DNA of 64,000 nt from contig NZ_CP109999.1 of NCBI RefSeq assembly GCF_025947145.1, forward strand, positions 2,790,001 through 2,854,000, given 5' to 3'. Below, one piece after another: positions 9,577 through 17,319 of the stretch. The notes under the pieces are model-generated. The model was given only the letters and a program-made list of their open reading frames with translations, was not told the DNA's origin and searched no databases. The translations under genes and the position numbers were made by a program. Each line of letters starts with the position of its first letter. Position 1 is the stretch's first letter. Source of the DNA: Flavobacterium sp. N1994 (GTDB lineage Bacteria; Bacteroidota; Bacteroidia; Flavobacteriales; Flavobacteriaceae).

Positions 9577-9599
9577 AGTATAACTAAGTAAGCTAAATA

Positions 9600-9637
9600 A
9601 AAAAGCAAGCTATTTTTGGTAGCTTGCTTTTTATTTT
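9600..9637 (+). terminator. Second hairpin with T tract
   Basis: AAAAGCAAGCTA pairs with TAGCTTGCTTTT around a 7-nt loop and is followed by TTATTTTT. It lies directly before a fragment identical to the tRNA-Val 3' end, so it may once have terminated (or flanked) a lost tRNA copy. Confidence 0.75.
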
Positions 9638-9653
9638 TCTTGTGGGCGATGAG
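9634..9653 (-). pseudogene. tRNA-Val 3'-end fragment
   Basis: The 20-nt TTTTTCTTGTGGGCGATGAG is identical to 9870-9889, the 3' end and flank of the intact tRNA-Val 236 bp away. Only the acceptor 3' strand and the start of the T arm (about 11 nt of tRNA proper) survive. The rest is replaced by the dispersed repeat starting at 9652. It is best read as a decayed tandem tRNA copy, or as a short direct repeat left by recombination at the tRNA end. Confidence 0.55.
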
Positions 9654-9688
9654 ATTTGATATTAAGAGGAGGAAGCCCAGTGGGCTTC
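9652..9688 (+). repeat. Dispersed hairpin repeat, copy A
   Basis: A 20-nt box AGATTTGATATTAAGAGGAG is followed by a palindrome, GAAGCCCA-G-TGGGCTTC. The same 20-nt box, with a different but equally palindromic sequence, occurs at 47579-47616. The stem sequence changes while pairing and the CAGTG loop are kept. Confidence 0.7.
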
Positions 9689-9772
9689 AGGTATATTGAG
9701 CTTTAACTCATAAAGTATAATCTGGATTAGCTGCGCTGATCCCTTTTTGGGATTCTCTGAACAAGAAAACCA

Positions 9773-9798
9773 ACTTGTTTGCAACAAGTCGTTTTTTT
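9773..9798 (+). terminator. Hairpin with T7 tail
   Basis: A 7-bp stem, ACTTGTT/AACAAGT, with a TGC loop is followed after CG by seven T. No gene obviously ends just upstream, so it may terminate an unannotated short transcript between 9640 and 9770. Confidence 0.5.
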
Positions 9799-9844
9799 AT
9801 TTTATAACGCCTTACAAAAGCAAGCTTTTGACACCATTATAAAA

Positions 9845-9875
9845 TAAAAAAACCGAAACGAAGTTTCGGTTTTTC
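9845..9875 (-). terminator. Bidirectional terminator after tRNA-Val
   Basis: AACCGAAAC and GTTTCGGTT pair around GAA, with A and T runs on both sides, just downstream of the minus-strand tRNA. Confidence 0.85.
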
Positions 9876-9878
9876 TTG

Positions 9879-9953
9879 TGGGCGATGAGGGATTCGAACC
9901 CCCGACCCTCTCGGTGTAAACGAGATGCTCTGAACCAACTGAGCTAATCGCCC
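9879..9953 (-). tRNA. tRNA-Val (anticodon TAC)
   Basis: The minus strand folds into a full cloverleaf of 75 nt including the discriminator A. It has acceptor GGGCGAT/ATCGCCC, D arm GCTC/GAGC, anticodon stem TCTCG/CGAGA with loop TTTACAC (anticodon UAC) and a T arm with TTCGAAT. CCA is not encoded. One G-U pair sits in the T stem. Confidence 0.96.
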
Positions 9954-10022
9954 GCATTGTGCTTGAATGCGAGTGCAAATATAGACTACTTTTTTGATAA
10001 TGCAAATTAAAATTAAAAAAAA

Positions 10023-11243
10023 TTATAAAATTTCTGCTACTACAAAAGTGCTTCCGCCCACATAAATTAAGTCATTCTTTCCAGCATTTTCCTTTGCGAA
10101 TTGATAAGCATTTGAAACCGAAGAATATACTTTTCCAATTAGTCCAAAAGCAACTGCTTCTTGTTGTAGTATTGTTGCCTCTAATCCTCTTGGAATTTCA
10201 GGTTTACAGAAATAATATTTTGCTTTCTTAGGGAATAAAGGTAGAATTTCTGCCAAGTTTTTATCATTTACAACACCTAAAACAATATGCAATTGATCAA
10301 ATCGCTCTTTTTGTAATTGATTCAAAACGATACGAAGTCCATGAGCATTGTGAGCCGTGTCACAAATTATTTTTGGATACTCACCTAATTGCTGCCACCT
10401 TCCTTGTAAGTTAGTGTTTTTAATTACATTCAAAAAGCCATCTTTTATGTTGTCCACAGAAATGCATAGAAGTTCTTTTTTTTGTAAAACGCTAATAGTT
10501 TGCAAAACGGTTTTTTTATTCTGAATTTGATAATCCCCCACTAATGCTGAAGGGTAAGTTTCTTCAATTAAATCAGACGCAAAGAAGATTTCAGAATTTG
10601 TTTCCTTGGCTTTTGCTATAAAGACAGGTTTCGTTTCAGGAACATATTCGCCAATTACTACTGGAATGTTTGATTTGATAATTCCCGCTTTTTCATAAGC
10701 AATTGCTTCAAGAGTATCTCCTAAAAATTGAGTGTGATCCAATCCAATATTGGTAATTACAGAAATTAATGGTGTGATGATATTGGTGGAGTCTAACCGT
10801 CCGCCCATGCCCACTTCAATAATGTTGATATCTGTTTTTTCTTTGACAAAATATTCGAAAGCTAATCCAACCGACATTTCAAAAAAACTCAACTGATGGG
10901 CTTCAAAAAAAGGTTTGTTTTTAGTAATGAATTCCGAAACATATGCTTCGGAAATGGGCTTTCCGTTACTAGTAATTCGCTCCCTGTAATCTTTTAAATG
11001 GGGAGAAGTATACAATCCCACTTTATAACCTGCTTCCTGTAAAACAGAAGCTAGCAAGTGAGAGGTTGACCCTTTTCCATTGGTGCCAGCCACATGAATG
11101 CATTTTAAATATTGTTCTGGATTTCCTAAATGTTTGGCTAACAAAACAGTATTGGTAATGTCCTTTCGATAAGCCGCAGCACCTTGTGTTTGGTACATAG
11201 GTAATTTATTAAACATCCAATCTAAGGTTTCTTTATAGTTCAT
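10023..11243 (-). CDS. folC: Dihydrofolate synthase/folylpolyglutamate synthase
   Basis: The 406-residue Mur-ligase-fold enzyme adds glutamate to dihydropteroate or folates with ATP. The P-loop HVAGTNGKGSTSHLL lies at residues ~50-65, SPHLKDYRERI follows as the typical FolC loop, and VGMGGRLDSTN carries the metal-site region. DTAHNAHG and a DKN motif lie in the C-terminal domain. The length is normal for FolC. The gene is a single unit, divergent from exbB by about 130 bp, with the tRNA-Val downstream. Confidence 0.95.
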   Translation of the reverse strand: MNYKETLDWMFNKLPMYQTQGAAAYRKDITNTVLLAKHLGNPEQYLKCIHVAGTNGKGSTSHLLASVLQEAGYKVGLYTSPHLKDYRERITSNGKPISEAYVSEFITKNKPFFEAHQLSFFEMSVGLAFEYFVKEKTDINIIEVGMGGRLDSTNIITPLISVITNIGLDHTQFLGDTLEAIAYEKAGIIKSNIPVVIGEYVPETKPVFIAKAKETNSEIFFASDLIEETYPSALVGDYQIQNKKTVLQTISVLQKKELLCISVDNIKDGFLNVIKNTNLQGRWQQLGEYPKIICDTAHNAHGLRIVLNQLQKERFDQLHIVLGVVNDKNLAEILPLFPKKAKYYFCKPEIPRGLEATILQQEAVAFGLIGKVYSSVSNAYQFAKENAGKNDLIYVGGSTFVVAEIL

Positions 11244-11370
11244 AATTTTCGGAAAAATTTAACTGGGCAGTATACTTTAATACGTTTTTTTTCGTTTATA
11301 TTGTGAGGCGTATTCGACGAGTACAAAATTGAAATTATTTTCAGAATTAATAGTAAAAAAACAGATAAAT

Positions 11371-12087
11371 ATGATAAGCACGTTTTTACAGTTACAAGTT
11401 GACACCTTAGCACAAGCACTTCCTGCAGTGGATAAAGCCAATACTGCTCTGACAAACGAAGTTTCGGTTTTAGAATTTATTTTTAAAGGAGGAATCTTTC
11501 TAATTCCAATTGCTATTTTATTGTTCTACACGTTGTATGTAATTTTTGAACGCTATTTGTATATTCACAAAGCGGCCAAAATCGATACACACTTAATGAA
11601 AGATATTCGCAATCATTTAAATAATGCGAATATTGACTTGGCGGTTTCTTCTGCTGAGAGAAGTGGCAATGCACAAGGAGCCATCATTAAAGAAGGTGTG
11701 CTTACTATTGGAAGACATATTGGCGAAATTGAATCTAACATGGAACGTGCAGCCAATATTGAAATTGGTTACATGGAACGAAGACTCGGACAATTAGGTT
11801 TGATTGCTGGTATTGCACCAACGCTCGGATTTATTGGAACCATTTCGGGAGTAATTAAGATTTTCTATGCTATTTCGGTGACAGAAGATATTAGTATTGG
11901 AAATATTTCAGGAGGATTGTATGAAAAAATGATTAGTAGTGGTGCCGGACTTATAGTAGGTATTATTGCTTACAGTGCTTATCATTTATTCAATGGTAAA
12001 ATTGATGCCTTTTCATTATCGATTCAGAAGCAAGTATTAGAATTTATCAATATAATTCAAAGACCAAATGGCAATAAAACGAAATAA
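11371..12087 (+). CDS. exbB: ExbB/TolQ/MotA family proton channel
   Basis: The ~238-residue inner-membrane protein has a first TM segment at ILFKGG-to-YTLYVIF and two later TM segments in the typical G-rich LGLIAGIAPTLGFIGTISG and SSGAGLIVGIIAYSAYH regions. With ExbD it forms the proton channel that energises TonB. The frame opens at a TTG at 11329, but the ATG at 11371 (MISTFLQLQ) is the better start. It overlaps exbD by 20 bp, indicating coupling. A Bacteroidota-type exbB N-terminal periplasmic stretch precedes the first TM. Confidence 0.92.
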   Translation: MISTFLQLQVDTLAQALPAVDKANTALTNEVSVLEFIFKGGIFLIPIAILLFYTLYVIFERYLYIHKAAKIDTHLMKDIRNHLNNANIDLAVSSAERSGNAQGAIIKEGVLTIGRHIGEIESNMERAANIEIGYMERRLGQLGLIAGIAPTLGFIGTISGVIKIFYAISVTEDISIGNISGGLYEKMISSGAGLIVGIIAYSAYHLFNGKIDAFSLSIQKQVLEFINIIQRPNGNKTK

Positions 12088-12463
12088 ACGATTTCATGCA
12101 GAAGTCGCTACATCGTCTTTGAGCGACATTATGTTCTTCTTGTTGTTGTTTTTCTTAATTATATCGACTTTAGCAAACCCAAATGTTATCCGAATGACCT
12201 TGCCAAAATCGAAAACGAATGAAAAGACAAACAAACAATTAATCACGCTCTCCGTTACAGAGGAGAAGAAATTTTTCGTGGATAAAGAAGAAGTGGGTTT
12301 TGACCAATTGGAAGCTAAATTGTTGTCCAAAATGAATCCAGCTAAAGACCAAACGGTTATAATTAGGATTCCAGCCACTTTGCAAGTACAAGATTTAGTG
12401 GATGTATTGCAAATAGGAGTGAGGAATAAATTGAAGTTTTATATCGCCACAAGTCCAAAGTAA
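12068..12463 (+). CDS. exbD: ExbD/TolR family biopolymer transport protein
   Basis: The 131-residue protein has a short cytoplasmic tail, one TM segment (LSDIMFFLLLFFLIISTL, residues ~17-36, with the family's conserved Asp20 in the membrane) and a periplasmic domain. It partners ExbB in harvesting the proton gradient for TonB. It overlaps exbB by 20 bp and is followed 23 bp later by the DUF4468 gene, so all three are probably one transcript. A tonB gene lies convergently 600 bp downstream. Confidence 0.93.
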   Translation: MAIKRNKRFHAEVATSSLSDIMFFLLLFFLIISTLANPNVIRMTLPKSKTNEKTNKQLITLSVTEEKKFFVDKEEVGFDQLEAKLLSKMNPAKDQTVIIRIPATLQVQDLVDVLQIGVRNKLKFYIATSPK

Positions 12464-12486
12464 ATAAAAAATTAAATAGTAAGAAG

Positions 12487-13020
12487 ATGAAACTAAAAGG
12501 GATACTGTTGATGGTCTTTATTTCGGCATCAACCTTTGCACAAGACACCGCCTTCAAATTTTCAAAAGAAGGATTAACTGATTTTATAGTGACTTCATAC
12601 GATAGTCCGGCTAAAGATTTATTCAAAAGAACAGTAGCTTGGGTTAAAGAAAACAATAAAAGCGCAGACGCCGTAAAATCAGTAGTAGAAGATGAAAAAA
12701 TAACATTTCAAGGAGTTAAAGACAACTTCCTTTGCAGCAAAGCAGGAGGAACTACAGTTTGTTCCAATGCCACTTATACAATCGAAATTACTTTTAAAGA
12801 TGGCAAATATAAATTCGCTGTTACTGATATTGTATTAAAAGATATCAATGGAAAAATCGCTAGACCTAATTTAGACGACTTCTCTGAATACTATGATAAA
12901 GATGGCAATGTGAAAAAATATTTAAGTGATGCGCCTAACTCTTACGAAGGGTTGTTCAACGGGTTAAACCAAAGTTTAGTAACTTATATGGATAAAAAGA
13001 AGAAAGCTGATAACTGGTAA
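12487..13020 (+). CDS. DUF4468-type exported protein
   Basis: The 177-residue protein has a signal peptide (MKLKGILLMVFISASTFAQ) and a single alpha/beta domain. The pattern SKEGLTDFIV...DLFKRTVAWVKENNKS...VEDEKITFQGV and the later alternating TYTIEITFKDGKYKF fit the Bacteroidota DUF4468 / TBP-like-fold family, whose function is not established. It carries two Cys residues that could form a disulfide. It lies 23 bp after exbD, so a link with TonB-dependent uptake is possible but only by context. Confidence 0.8.
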   Translation: MKLKGILLMVFISASTFAQDTAFKFSKEGLTDFIVTSYDSPAKDLFKRTVAWVKENNKSADAVKSVVEDEKITFQGVKDNFLCSKAGGTTVCSNATYTIEITFKDGKYKFAVTDIVLKDINGKIARPNLDDFSEYYDKDGNVKKYLSDAPNSYEGLFNGLNQSLVTYMDKKKKADNW

Positions 13021-13040
13021 ACTTCTTAAAGAATAATAAT

Positions 13041-13074
13041 AAAAAAATCCCGATTGTGAAATCGGGATTTTTTT
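13041..13074. terminator. Bidirectional terminator between the exb operon and tonB
   Basis: AATCCCGATT and AAATCGGGATT pair around GTG, with an A7 run before and a T7 run after. It serves the exb operon on the plus strand and tonB on the minus strand. It just touches the tonB stop codon. Confidence 0.9.
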
Positions 13075-13951
13075 ATTGTTGTGCTCTTCGGAAAGTATAA
13101 ATTATTTTTCCAACTTGAACTTCTGGAGCGTTACTATCCGCTTGCCATTTAGTACTCATTGCAGCAATTTTTGCTTGGTCTACTAAACATTTTGCGGTAT
13201 TCGTCGTTCCTTGAACTCCAGCGGTAACTTTCAAAGTATTACCATTTCTGTCTACAGTAACTTCTACAGCAACTCTTCCTTGTTCTTGACAGATATAATC
13301 AGGTTGAGGTTTACTTAATGCTTTTCGGTTTCCTAATGAATACCCAGATCCACTTCCATTGCCTCCACCGTTTCCTGAGCCCGTTCCAGAACCACTTCCT
13401 GTTCCGTTTCCAGAACCGTTTCCACCACCAGAACCTGTTCCGCTTCCGTTACCGTAATAGCCATTAGAATTTAGATTCCCGTTAGCACTTCCTTTGTTTC
13501 CGCCTTTGGTATCATTTCCATCACCGCCTTTATTGCCTAGTATACTTGATAAGGCATCGTTAGCACTTTTAGAAACTTTTGGTTTTTCAGGTACAGGTTT
13601 GATGTCTTTTTTAACTTCAACTGGCGTTTTCTTAATGTTTTCCTTTTTAGGAATAACTACATTATCATCTGCGTTATCATCTGAAATGACATCTTCGTCA
13701 GGTGAAGTTTTAACTGGAGCAACTTTAGCTTGGTCTTTTACATTTAGAACTTCGCTTTTGTAATTATCTCCCATACCATATTCACTATCGCCAAAGTTCA
13801 TTTCGATACCGCCACCGCCACCGCCACCCATGAGTTTCATGTTAGCAGGGGGCCAAAAGCGCAAAAAGAAAAGTAATAGTAGCAACAAAGCATACACTAC
13901 TATCGTAATGGCTAAAGATTTTTTTTCATCGTTAGAGATTTCCAAACTCAT
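13073..13951 (-). CDS. tonB: Energy transducer TonB
   Basis: The 292-residue protein has a cytoplasmic N terminus, one TM helix (residues ~14-33, LAITIVVYALLLLLLFFLRF), a G7 run, a Lys/Pro-rich charged linker, a Gly/Ser/Asn low-complexity linker (~150-215) and a C-terminal TonB domain (~220-292: QGRVAVEVTVDRNG...GKIIYTFRRAQQ). It should span the periplasm and pass ExbBD energy to TonB-dependent receptors such as the SusC-like protein at 60220. The gene is convergent with exbBD. The Gly-rich part is encoded by near-repeat DNA that could vary in length. Confidence 0.9.
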   Translation of the reverse strand: MSLEISNDEKKSLAITIVVYALLLLLLFFLRFWPPANMKLMGGGGGGGIEMNFGDSEYGMGDNYKSEVLNVKDQAKVAPVKTSPDEDVISDDNADDNVVIPKKENIKKTPVEVKKDIKPVPEKPKVSKSANDALSSILGNKGGDGNDTKGGNKGSANGNLNSNGYYGNGSGTGSGGGNGSGNGTGSGSGTGSGNGGGNGSGSGYSLGNRKALSKPQPDYICQEQGRVAVEVTVDRNGNTLKVTAGVQGTTNTAKCLVDQAKIAAMSTKWQADSNAPEVQVGKIIYTFRRAQQ

Positions 13952-14030
13952 AGCTATTCTTTTGTCTATTTATACAATACTAACGTTTAAAAGTACTAAA
14001 TATTGTGTAATGTCAGCTGTTAATTTTTTA

Positions 14031-15257
14031 TTAAACCAATTGTTTTAAGGCAATTTCAAAAGCAGTGGCACTGATATTCTTTTTATCTGAATTTAAGTTA
14101 TGCGCTTTTTCTAAGGCTTTTTTTATGGTTTCTGAAATATCGTAGAAAATAGCTTCATCAGTCATTTGTACTTTTTTCTCCATGAAATAAGCAAAAACTC
14201 TGGCCATTCCACAATTCGAAATAAAGTCAGGAATTAAACTCACTTTACTATCAGTAGCTTCCATAATGCTTCCGAAGAAAATTTCTTTATCGGCAAACGG
14301 AACATTAGCTCCACACGAAATAACTTCTAATCCATGTTGGATTAAGTTGTCAATTTGTTCTTTGGTCACTAATCTTGAAGCGGCACAAGGAGCAAATACA
14401 TCAGCCCCTAGCGTCCAGATTCTTTCGTTGATTTCTGTAAACGGAATCATATTCTCAGCTACCAATTTGTTACCATCTTTATTTAAAAATAATCTTTTGA
14501 TTTCATCAAAAGTAAATCCTTCTTCATTGATGATGCCACCATCACGGTCAATAATTCCAACAATCTTAGCACCCATTTCTGCCAAATAAAATGCAGCTGC
14601 AGAGCCTACATTTCCGAAACCTTGTACAATGGCTTTTTTACCCTGTACATCACCACCATAAATATGATAATAATGACGCACGGCTTCAGCAACGCCATAA
14701 CCAGTAATCATATCAGCAACAGTATATTTCCGTAAAACATCTGGAGAGAATTTTGGATTTTCAATTACTTTGATTACGCCTTGACGCAATTGACCAATTC
14801 GATTGATTTTATCGGCTTCAGTTGGTTTGAAATGTCCGTTGAAAACTCCTTCTTGTGGATGCCAAACCCCACATTCTTCGGTAAACGGAATAACTTCATG
14901 AATTTCATCCACATTTAAATCGCCGCCAGTACCGTAATAACTTTTTAACAAAGGAGAAACCGCTTTATACCAACGTTGTAAAACACCTTTTTTGCGAGGG
15001 TCATTGGGGTCAAAGTTAATTCCTGATTTGGCACCGCCAATAGCTGGTCCAGAAACAGAAAATTTCACTTCCATCGTTTTGGCTAAAGAAAGGACTTCGT
15101 TCATGTCTAGTCCTTTTCTCATTCTTGTTCCACCACCAGCAGCTCCACCCCGTAAAGAATTAATGACCGTCCATCCTTCGGCATCGGTTTCAGTGTCTTT
15201 CCAGTTGAATATTATTTCGGGTTGTTTGTTTTCGAATTTTTTAAGTAATTCTTTCAT
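14031..15257 (-). CDS. Glu/Leu/Phe/Val dehydrogenase family enzyme
   Basis: The 408-residue oxidative deaminase has an N-terminal substrate domain with GGAAGGGTRMRKG, the catalytic-Lys segment GPAIGGAKSGINF and YYGTGGDLNVDE. A Rossmann domain follows with VQGFGNVGSAAAFYLAEMGAKIVGIID. These match the amino-acid dehydrogenase superfamily. The Lys and Asp catalytic residues are present. I cannot tell glutamate from branched-chain substrate specificity from sequence. The gene is monocistronic, with a TATATTTG promoter element 23 bp upstream of the ATG. Confidence 0.88.
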   Translation of the reverse strand: MKELLKKFENKQPEIIFNWKDTETDAEGWTVINSLRGGAAGGGTRMRKGLDMNEVLSLAKTMEVKFSVSGPAIGGAKSGINFDPNDPRKKGVLQRWYKAVSPLLKSYYGTGGDLNVDEIHEVIPFTEECGVWHPQEGVFNGHFKPTEADKINRIGQLRQGVIKVIENPKFSPDVLRKYTVADMITGYGVAEAVRHYYHIYGGDVQGKKAIVQGFGNVGSAAAFYLAEMGAKIVGIIDRDGGIINEEGFTFDEIKRLFLNKDGNKLVAENMIPFTEINERIWTLGADVFAPCAASRLVTKEQIDNLIQHGLEVISCGANVPFADKEIFFGSIMEATDSKVSLIPDFISNCGMARVFAYFMEKKVQMTDEAIFYDISETIKKALEKAHNLNSDKKNISATAFEIALKQLV

Positions 15258-15279
15258 TGTAATTAGTTTGTTTGTGGTG

Positions 15280-15287
15280 CAAATATA
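15280..15287 (-). promoter_or_regulatory. -7 element of the amino-acid dehydrogenase gene
   Basis: The minus strand reads TATATTTG, matching TAnnTTTG, 23 bp before the ATG at 15257. No clear TTTG -33 element is visible. Confidence 0.45.
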
Positions 15288-15335
15288 GGAATTTGAGATT
15301 TATAGATTGGGATTAAATAGGTAGGATTTAGGCAT

Positions 15336-15367
15336 AAAAAAACACCACTCCGGGAGTGGCGTTTTTA
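15336..15367 (-). terminator. Terminator after the small repeat protein gene
   Basis: The stem CCACTCC/GGAGTGG is flanked by A6 and T5 runs and lies just downstream of the minus-strand gene ending at 15383. Confidence 0.8.
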
Positions 15368-15382
15368 TGGGATAAAAAATTC

Positions 15383-15634
15383 TTATTTTTTGTTTTCTTT
15401 GAAACGTTTGTCTGGAGTACCATCTTTTTTAAGTGGTCCTTTAGCTTCTTTATTTTCTTTAAAACGTTTGTCTGGAGTGCCATCTTTTTTCAAAGGAGCT
15501 TTAGCTTCTTCTTTTTTAGCTGCAGGAGCTTTGGTTTCTTTAGCAGCTTTGTCTGCTTTTTTAGGAGCTTGTTGTGCTGAGGCAGTAAGCGTAAATCCTA
15601 TCATTGCCATTACGGCTAACATTAGTTTTTTCAT
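15383..15634 (-). CDS. Small exported Lys/Ala-rich repeat protein
   Basis: The 83-residue protein has a clear signal peptide (MKKLMLAVMAMIGFTLTASA, cleaved before QQAPKK). The mature part is Ala/Lys/Glu-rich and holds two near-identical 20-residue tandem units, each containing PLKKDGTPDKRFKENK. The DNA of the two units is also nearly identical (60-bp period), which points to a recent duplication. I recognise the KDGTPDKRFKENK unit as recurrent in small Bacteroidota proteins, but no function is known to me. The very basic charge suggests binding to an acidic polymer or nucleic acid. That is inference only. Confidence 0.78.
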   Translation of the reverse strand: MKKLMLAVMAMIGFTLTASAQQAPKKADKAAKETKAPAAKKEEAKAPLKKDGTPDKRFKENKEAKGPLKKDGTPDKRFKENKK

Positions 15635-15760
15635 CGTTTTTAAATTTTAAGATTGAGTAGCTAATGTATAAAAAAAGAAAATACAATTTGTTAAATATTA
15701 GTTATAAATCGATAGGTTTGATTAGTTTTAAACTTTACAAATAAACAACATTATATCAGC

Positions 15761-16174
15761 ATGGGAATTATAAAAAATTGGCATGAGCAACATTCAGAAA
15801 CCTTAAGTTTTGGTAGTCGTATAGCAGATAAAGTAGCTAATAATATGGGATCGTGGCGATTCATCATTATTCAAACCATAGTGGTTGCAATCTGGATGAT
15901 TTTAAATTTTGTAGCCTTTGTTTCTCATTGGGATCCTTATCCGTTTATTCTTTTGAATTTACTTTTTTCTACTCAAGCAGCTTATGCCGCACCTATTATT
16001 ATGATGGCCCAAAATCGTCAAAATGAGCGTGACAGAATTCAAGCACAAGCCGATTATCAAACTAATATTGATGCCAAAAAAGAAATTGAAGCTTTAACCA
16101 TCAAACTAAACTCAATGGAAGTCGATAAGCTGGATAAAATTATTAGGATATTGGAAGCGATGGATAAAAAATAA
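15761..16174 (+). CDS. DUF1003 family membrane protein
   Basis: The 137-residue protein has two TM helices (about residues 33-53 and 62-84). The family's GSWRFIIIQTIVVAIWMILN segment and PYPFILLNLLFSTQAAYAAP loop are followed by a conserved NRQNERDR and a C-terminal coiled coil. The family is widespread, and its role is uncertain (one member has been linked to manganese response in other bacteria). Its last 32 bp overlap the 3' end of convergent anmK. Confidence 0.88.
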   Translation: MGIIKNWHEQHSETLSFGSRIADKVANNMGSWRFIIIQTIVVAIWMILNFVAFVSHWDPYPFILLNLLFSTQAAYAAPIIMMAQNRQNERDRIQAQADYQTNIDAKKEIEALTIKLNSMEVDKLDKIIRILEAMDKK

Positions 16175-17225
16175 CTCCAGAAGAATGGTTGTGTTGGGCA
16201 CCAGTAACACTGCTAAGCACATTAATTTCATTTCGTAATTTTAATACGCCAAGCAATCCGAAAATCAAAGCTTCTTTGTATTCTAGAGTTTTTGCATCAG
16301 GAATAACAAGCTTCATTTGGGGTAAGTGAAATTGCATTCTTTCTATTAAAAAACTATTGTAGGCTCCACCACCAGTAACTAGCATTTGGCCTTCTTTTTT
16401 GGGTAGTGCTAAAGCGGTTTGCAACGCGATATGCTCTGTAAAAGTTCGCATTTTGTCTTCAGTTGGAATGCTGTATTCCTTTAGCAAAGGCAAAACAGTG
16501 GCTTTCACAAATTCAAATCCAAGTGACTTTGGAAATGGTTTTTTGTAATAGTCAAATTCATTTAAGTCAGATAACAAACGAGCATTCAATTGCCCTGATT
16601 TTGAAATAGTTCCTTTATCATCATAATCCAGACCAAGTTTGTTGGCATAATAATTCAAAACGGTATTGACTGGAGAAATATCAAAAGCAATTCTTTCTCC
16701 ATTCGTCTCAAATGAAACATTAGAAAATCCACCCAAATTCAAACAATAATCATACTCGGAAAATAAAATTTGGTCCCCAATAGGAACTAATGGAGCACCT
16801 TGTCCACCCAACTGAACATCTTGAACTCTAAAATCACAAACCACAGTTTGATTTAGGATATTGGCTATTTCAGGAAGATTGCCTATTTGAAGTGTAAATC
16901 CATTTTGAGGTTGGTGCAAAATGGTATGTCCATGAGAACAAATAGCATCAACATGTTGCAGTTGATGTCTTTCTATAAATGCTTTGATGACATTTGCCAA
17001 AAGTATAGTGTAATCCTGATTCAGTTTTGCTAATGCATCAGTGGAAAAATCAACGGCTACTTTTAGATTGTTTAACCAAAAAGGGTCATAAGAAATCGTC
17101 TCACATTCTAAAATTTCAAACTTCCATTTGCCCTCAATTATAGTGAAATGAATGTGTGCCAAATCAATACCATCAAGGGATGTGCCTGACATTACGCCGA
17201 TAACATGGTAGGTTTCTTTAAACAT
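16143..17225 (-). CDS. anmK: Anhydro-N-acetylmuramic acid kinase
   Basis: The 360-residue sugar kinase opens and phosphorylates 1,6-anhydro-MurNAc in cell-wall recycling. The ATP-site GVMSGTSLDGIDLA lies at residues ~10-24, GQGAPLVPIGD near 155, and LNLGGFSNVSF and LVTGGGAYN further on. All are family signatures, and the length is normal. It converges on the DUF1003 gene with a 32-bp overlap. Together with mpl at 51958 it indicates active muropeptide recycling. Confidence 0.95.
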   Translation of the reverse strand: MFKETYHVIGVMSGTSLDGIDLAHIHFTIIEGKWKFEILECETISYDPFWLNNLKVAVDFSTDALAKLNQDYTILLANVIKAFIERHQLQHVDAICSHGHTILHQPQNGFTLQIGNLPEIANILNQTVVCDFRVQDVQLGGQGAPLVPIGDQILFSEYDYCLNLGGFSNVSFETNGERIAFDISPVNTVLNYYANKLGLDYDDKGTISKSGQLNARLLSDLNEFDYYKKPFPKSLGFEFVKATVLPLLKEYSIPTEDKMRTFTEHIALQTALALPKKEGQMLVTGGGAYNSFLIERMQFHLPQMKLVIPDAKTLEYKEALIFGLLGVLKLRNEINVLSSVTGAQHNHSSGVIFYPSLPIS

Positions 17226-17245
17226 TGGCTAAATTTACGAAAACG

Positions 17246-17277
17246 TTTGAAATTTTGACTTTATTATCATACTTTTG
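17246..17277 (+). promoter_or_regulatory. Promoter of the acyl-CoA dehydrogenase gene
   Basis: TTTG (17246-17249) and TACTTTTG (17270-17277) are separated by 20 bp, a full match to the Bacteroidota promoter pattern. It lies 42 bp before the ATG at 17320. Confidence 0.7.
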
Positions 17278-17319
17278 GGCACCAAAATTAAAGAATAGAC
17301 TAACATAATTATCACAACT

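Larger units (their letters stand above)
9492..9878 (+). other. Structured 387-bp intergenic region before tRNA-Val
   Basis: The stretch holds two terminators, a tRNA fragment, the dispersed hairpin repeat, a small ATCCC/GGGAT hairpin near 9739-9753, a third terminator-like hairpin at 9773-9798 (ACTTGTT/AACAAGT followed by T7), and the bidirectional terminator after the tRNA. No protein-coding frame is credible: the one that runs across the tRNA is an artefact of the tRNA sequence. Confidence 0.7.

Noticed and set aside
9802..10005. Open frame of 67 residues across the tRNA-Val
   Set aside because: It covers the tRNA and its terminator, and its sequence (for example VGSEHLVYTERVGGSNPSSPT) is the translated tRNA itself, a known annotation artefact.
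11240..11455. Minus-strand frame overlapping the folC start and exbB start
   Set aside because: It overlaps two clear genes, lies on the opposite strand to exbB and shows no family pattern.
13310..13500. Gly/Ser-rich repeat DNA as a possible CRISPR or satellite
   Set aside because: It encodes the low-complexity linker of TonB and has no regular spacer structure.
15390..15650. Plus-strand frame opposite the small repeat protein
   Set aside because: It is the complement of the repeat gene and has no signal peptide or family pattern. The minus-strand protein has both.
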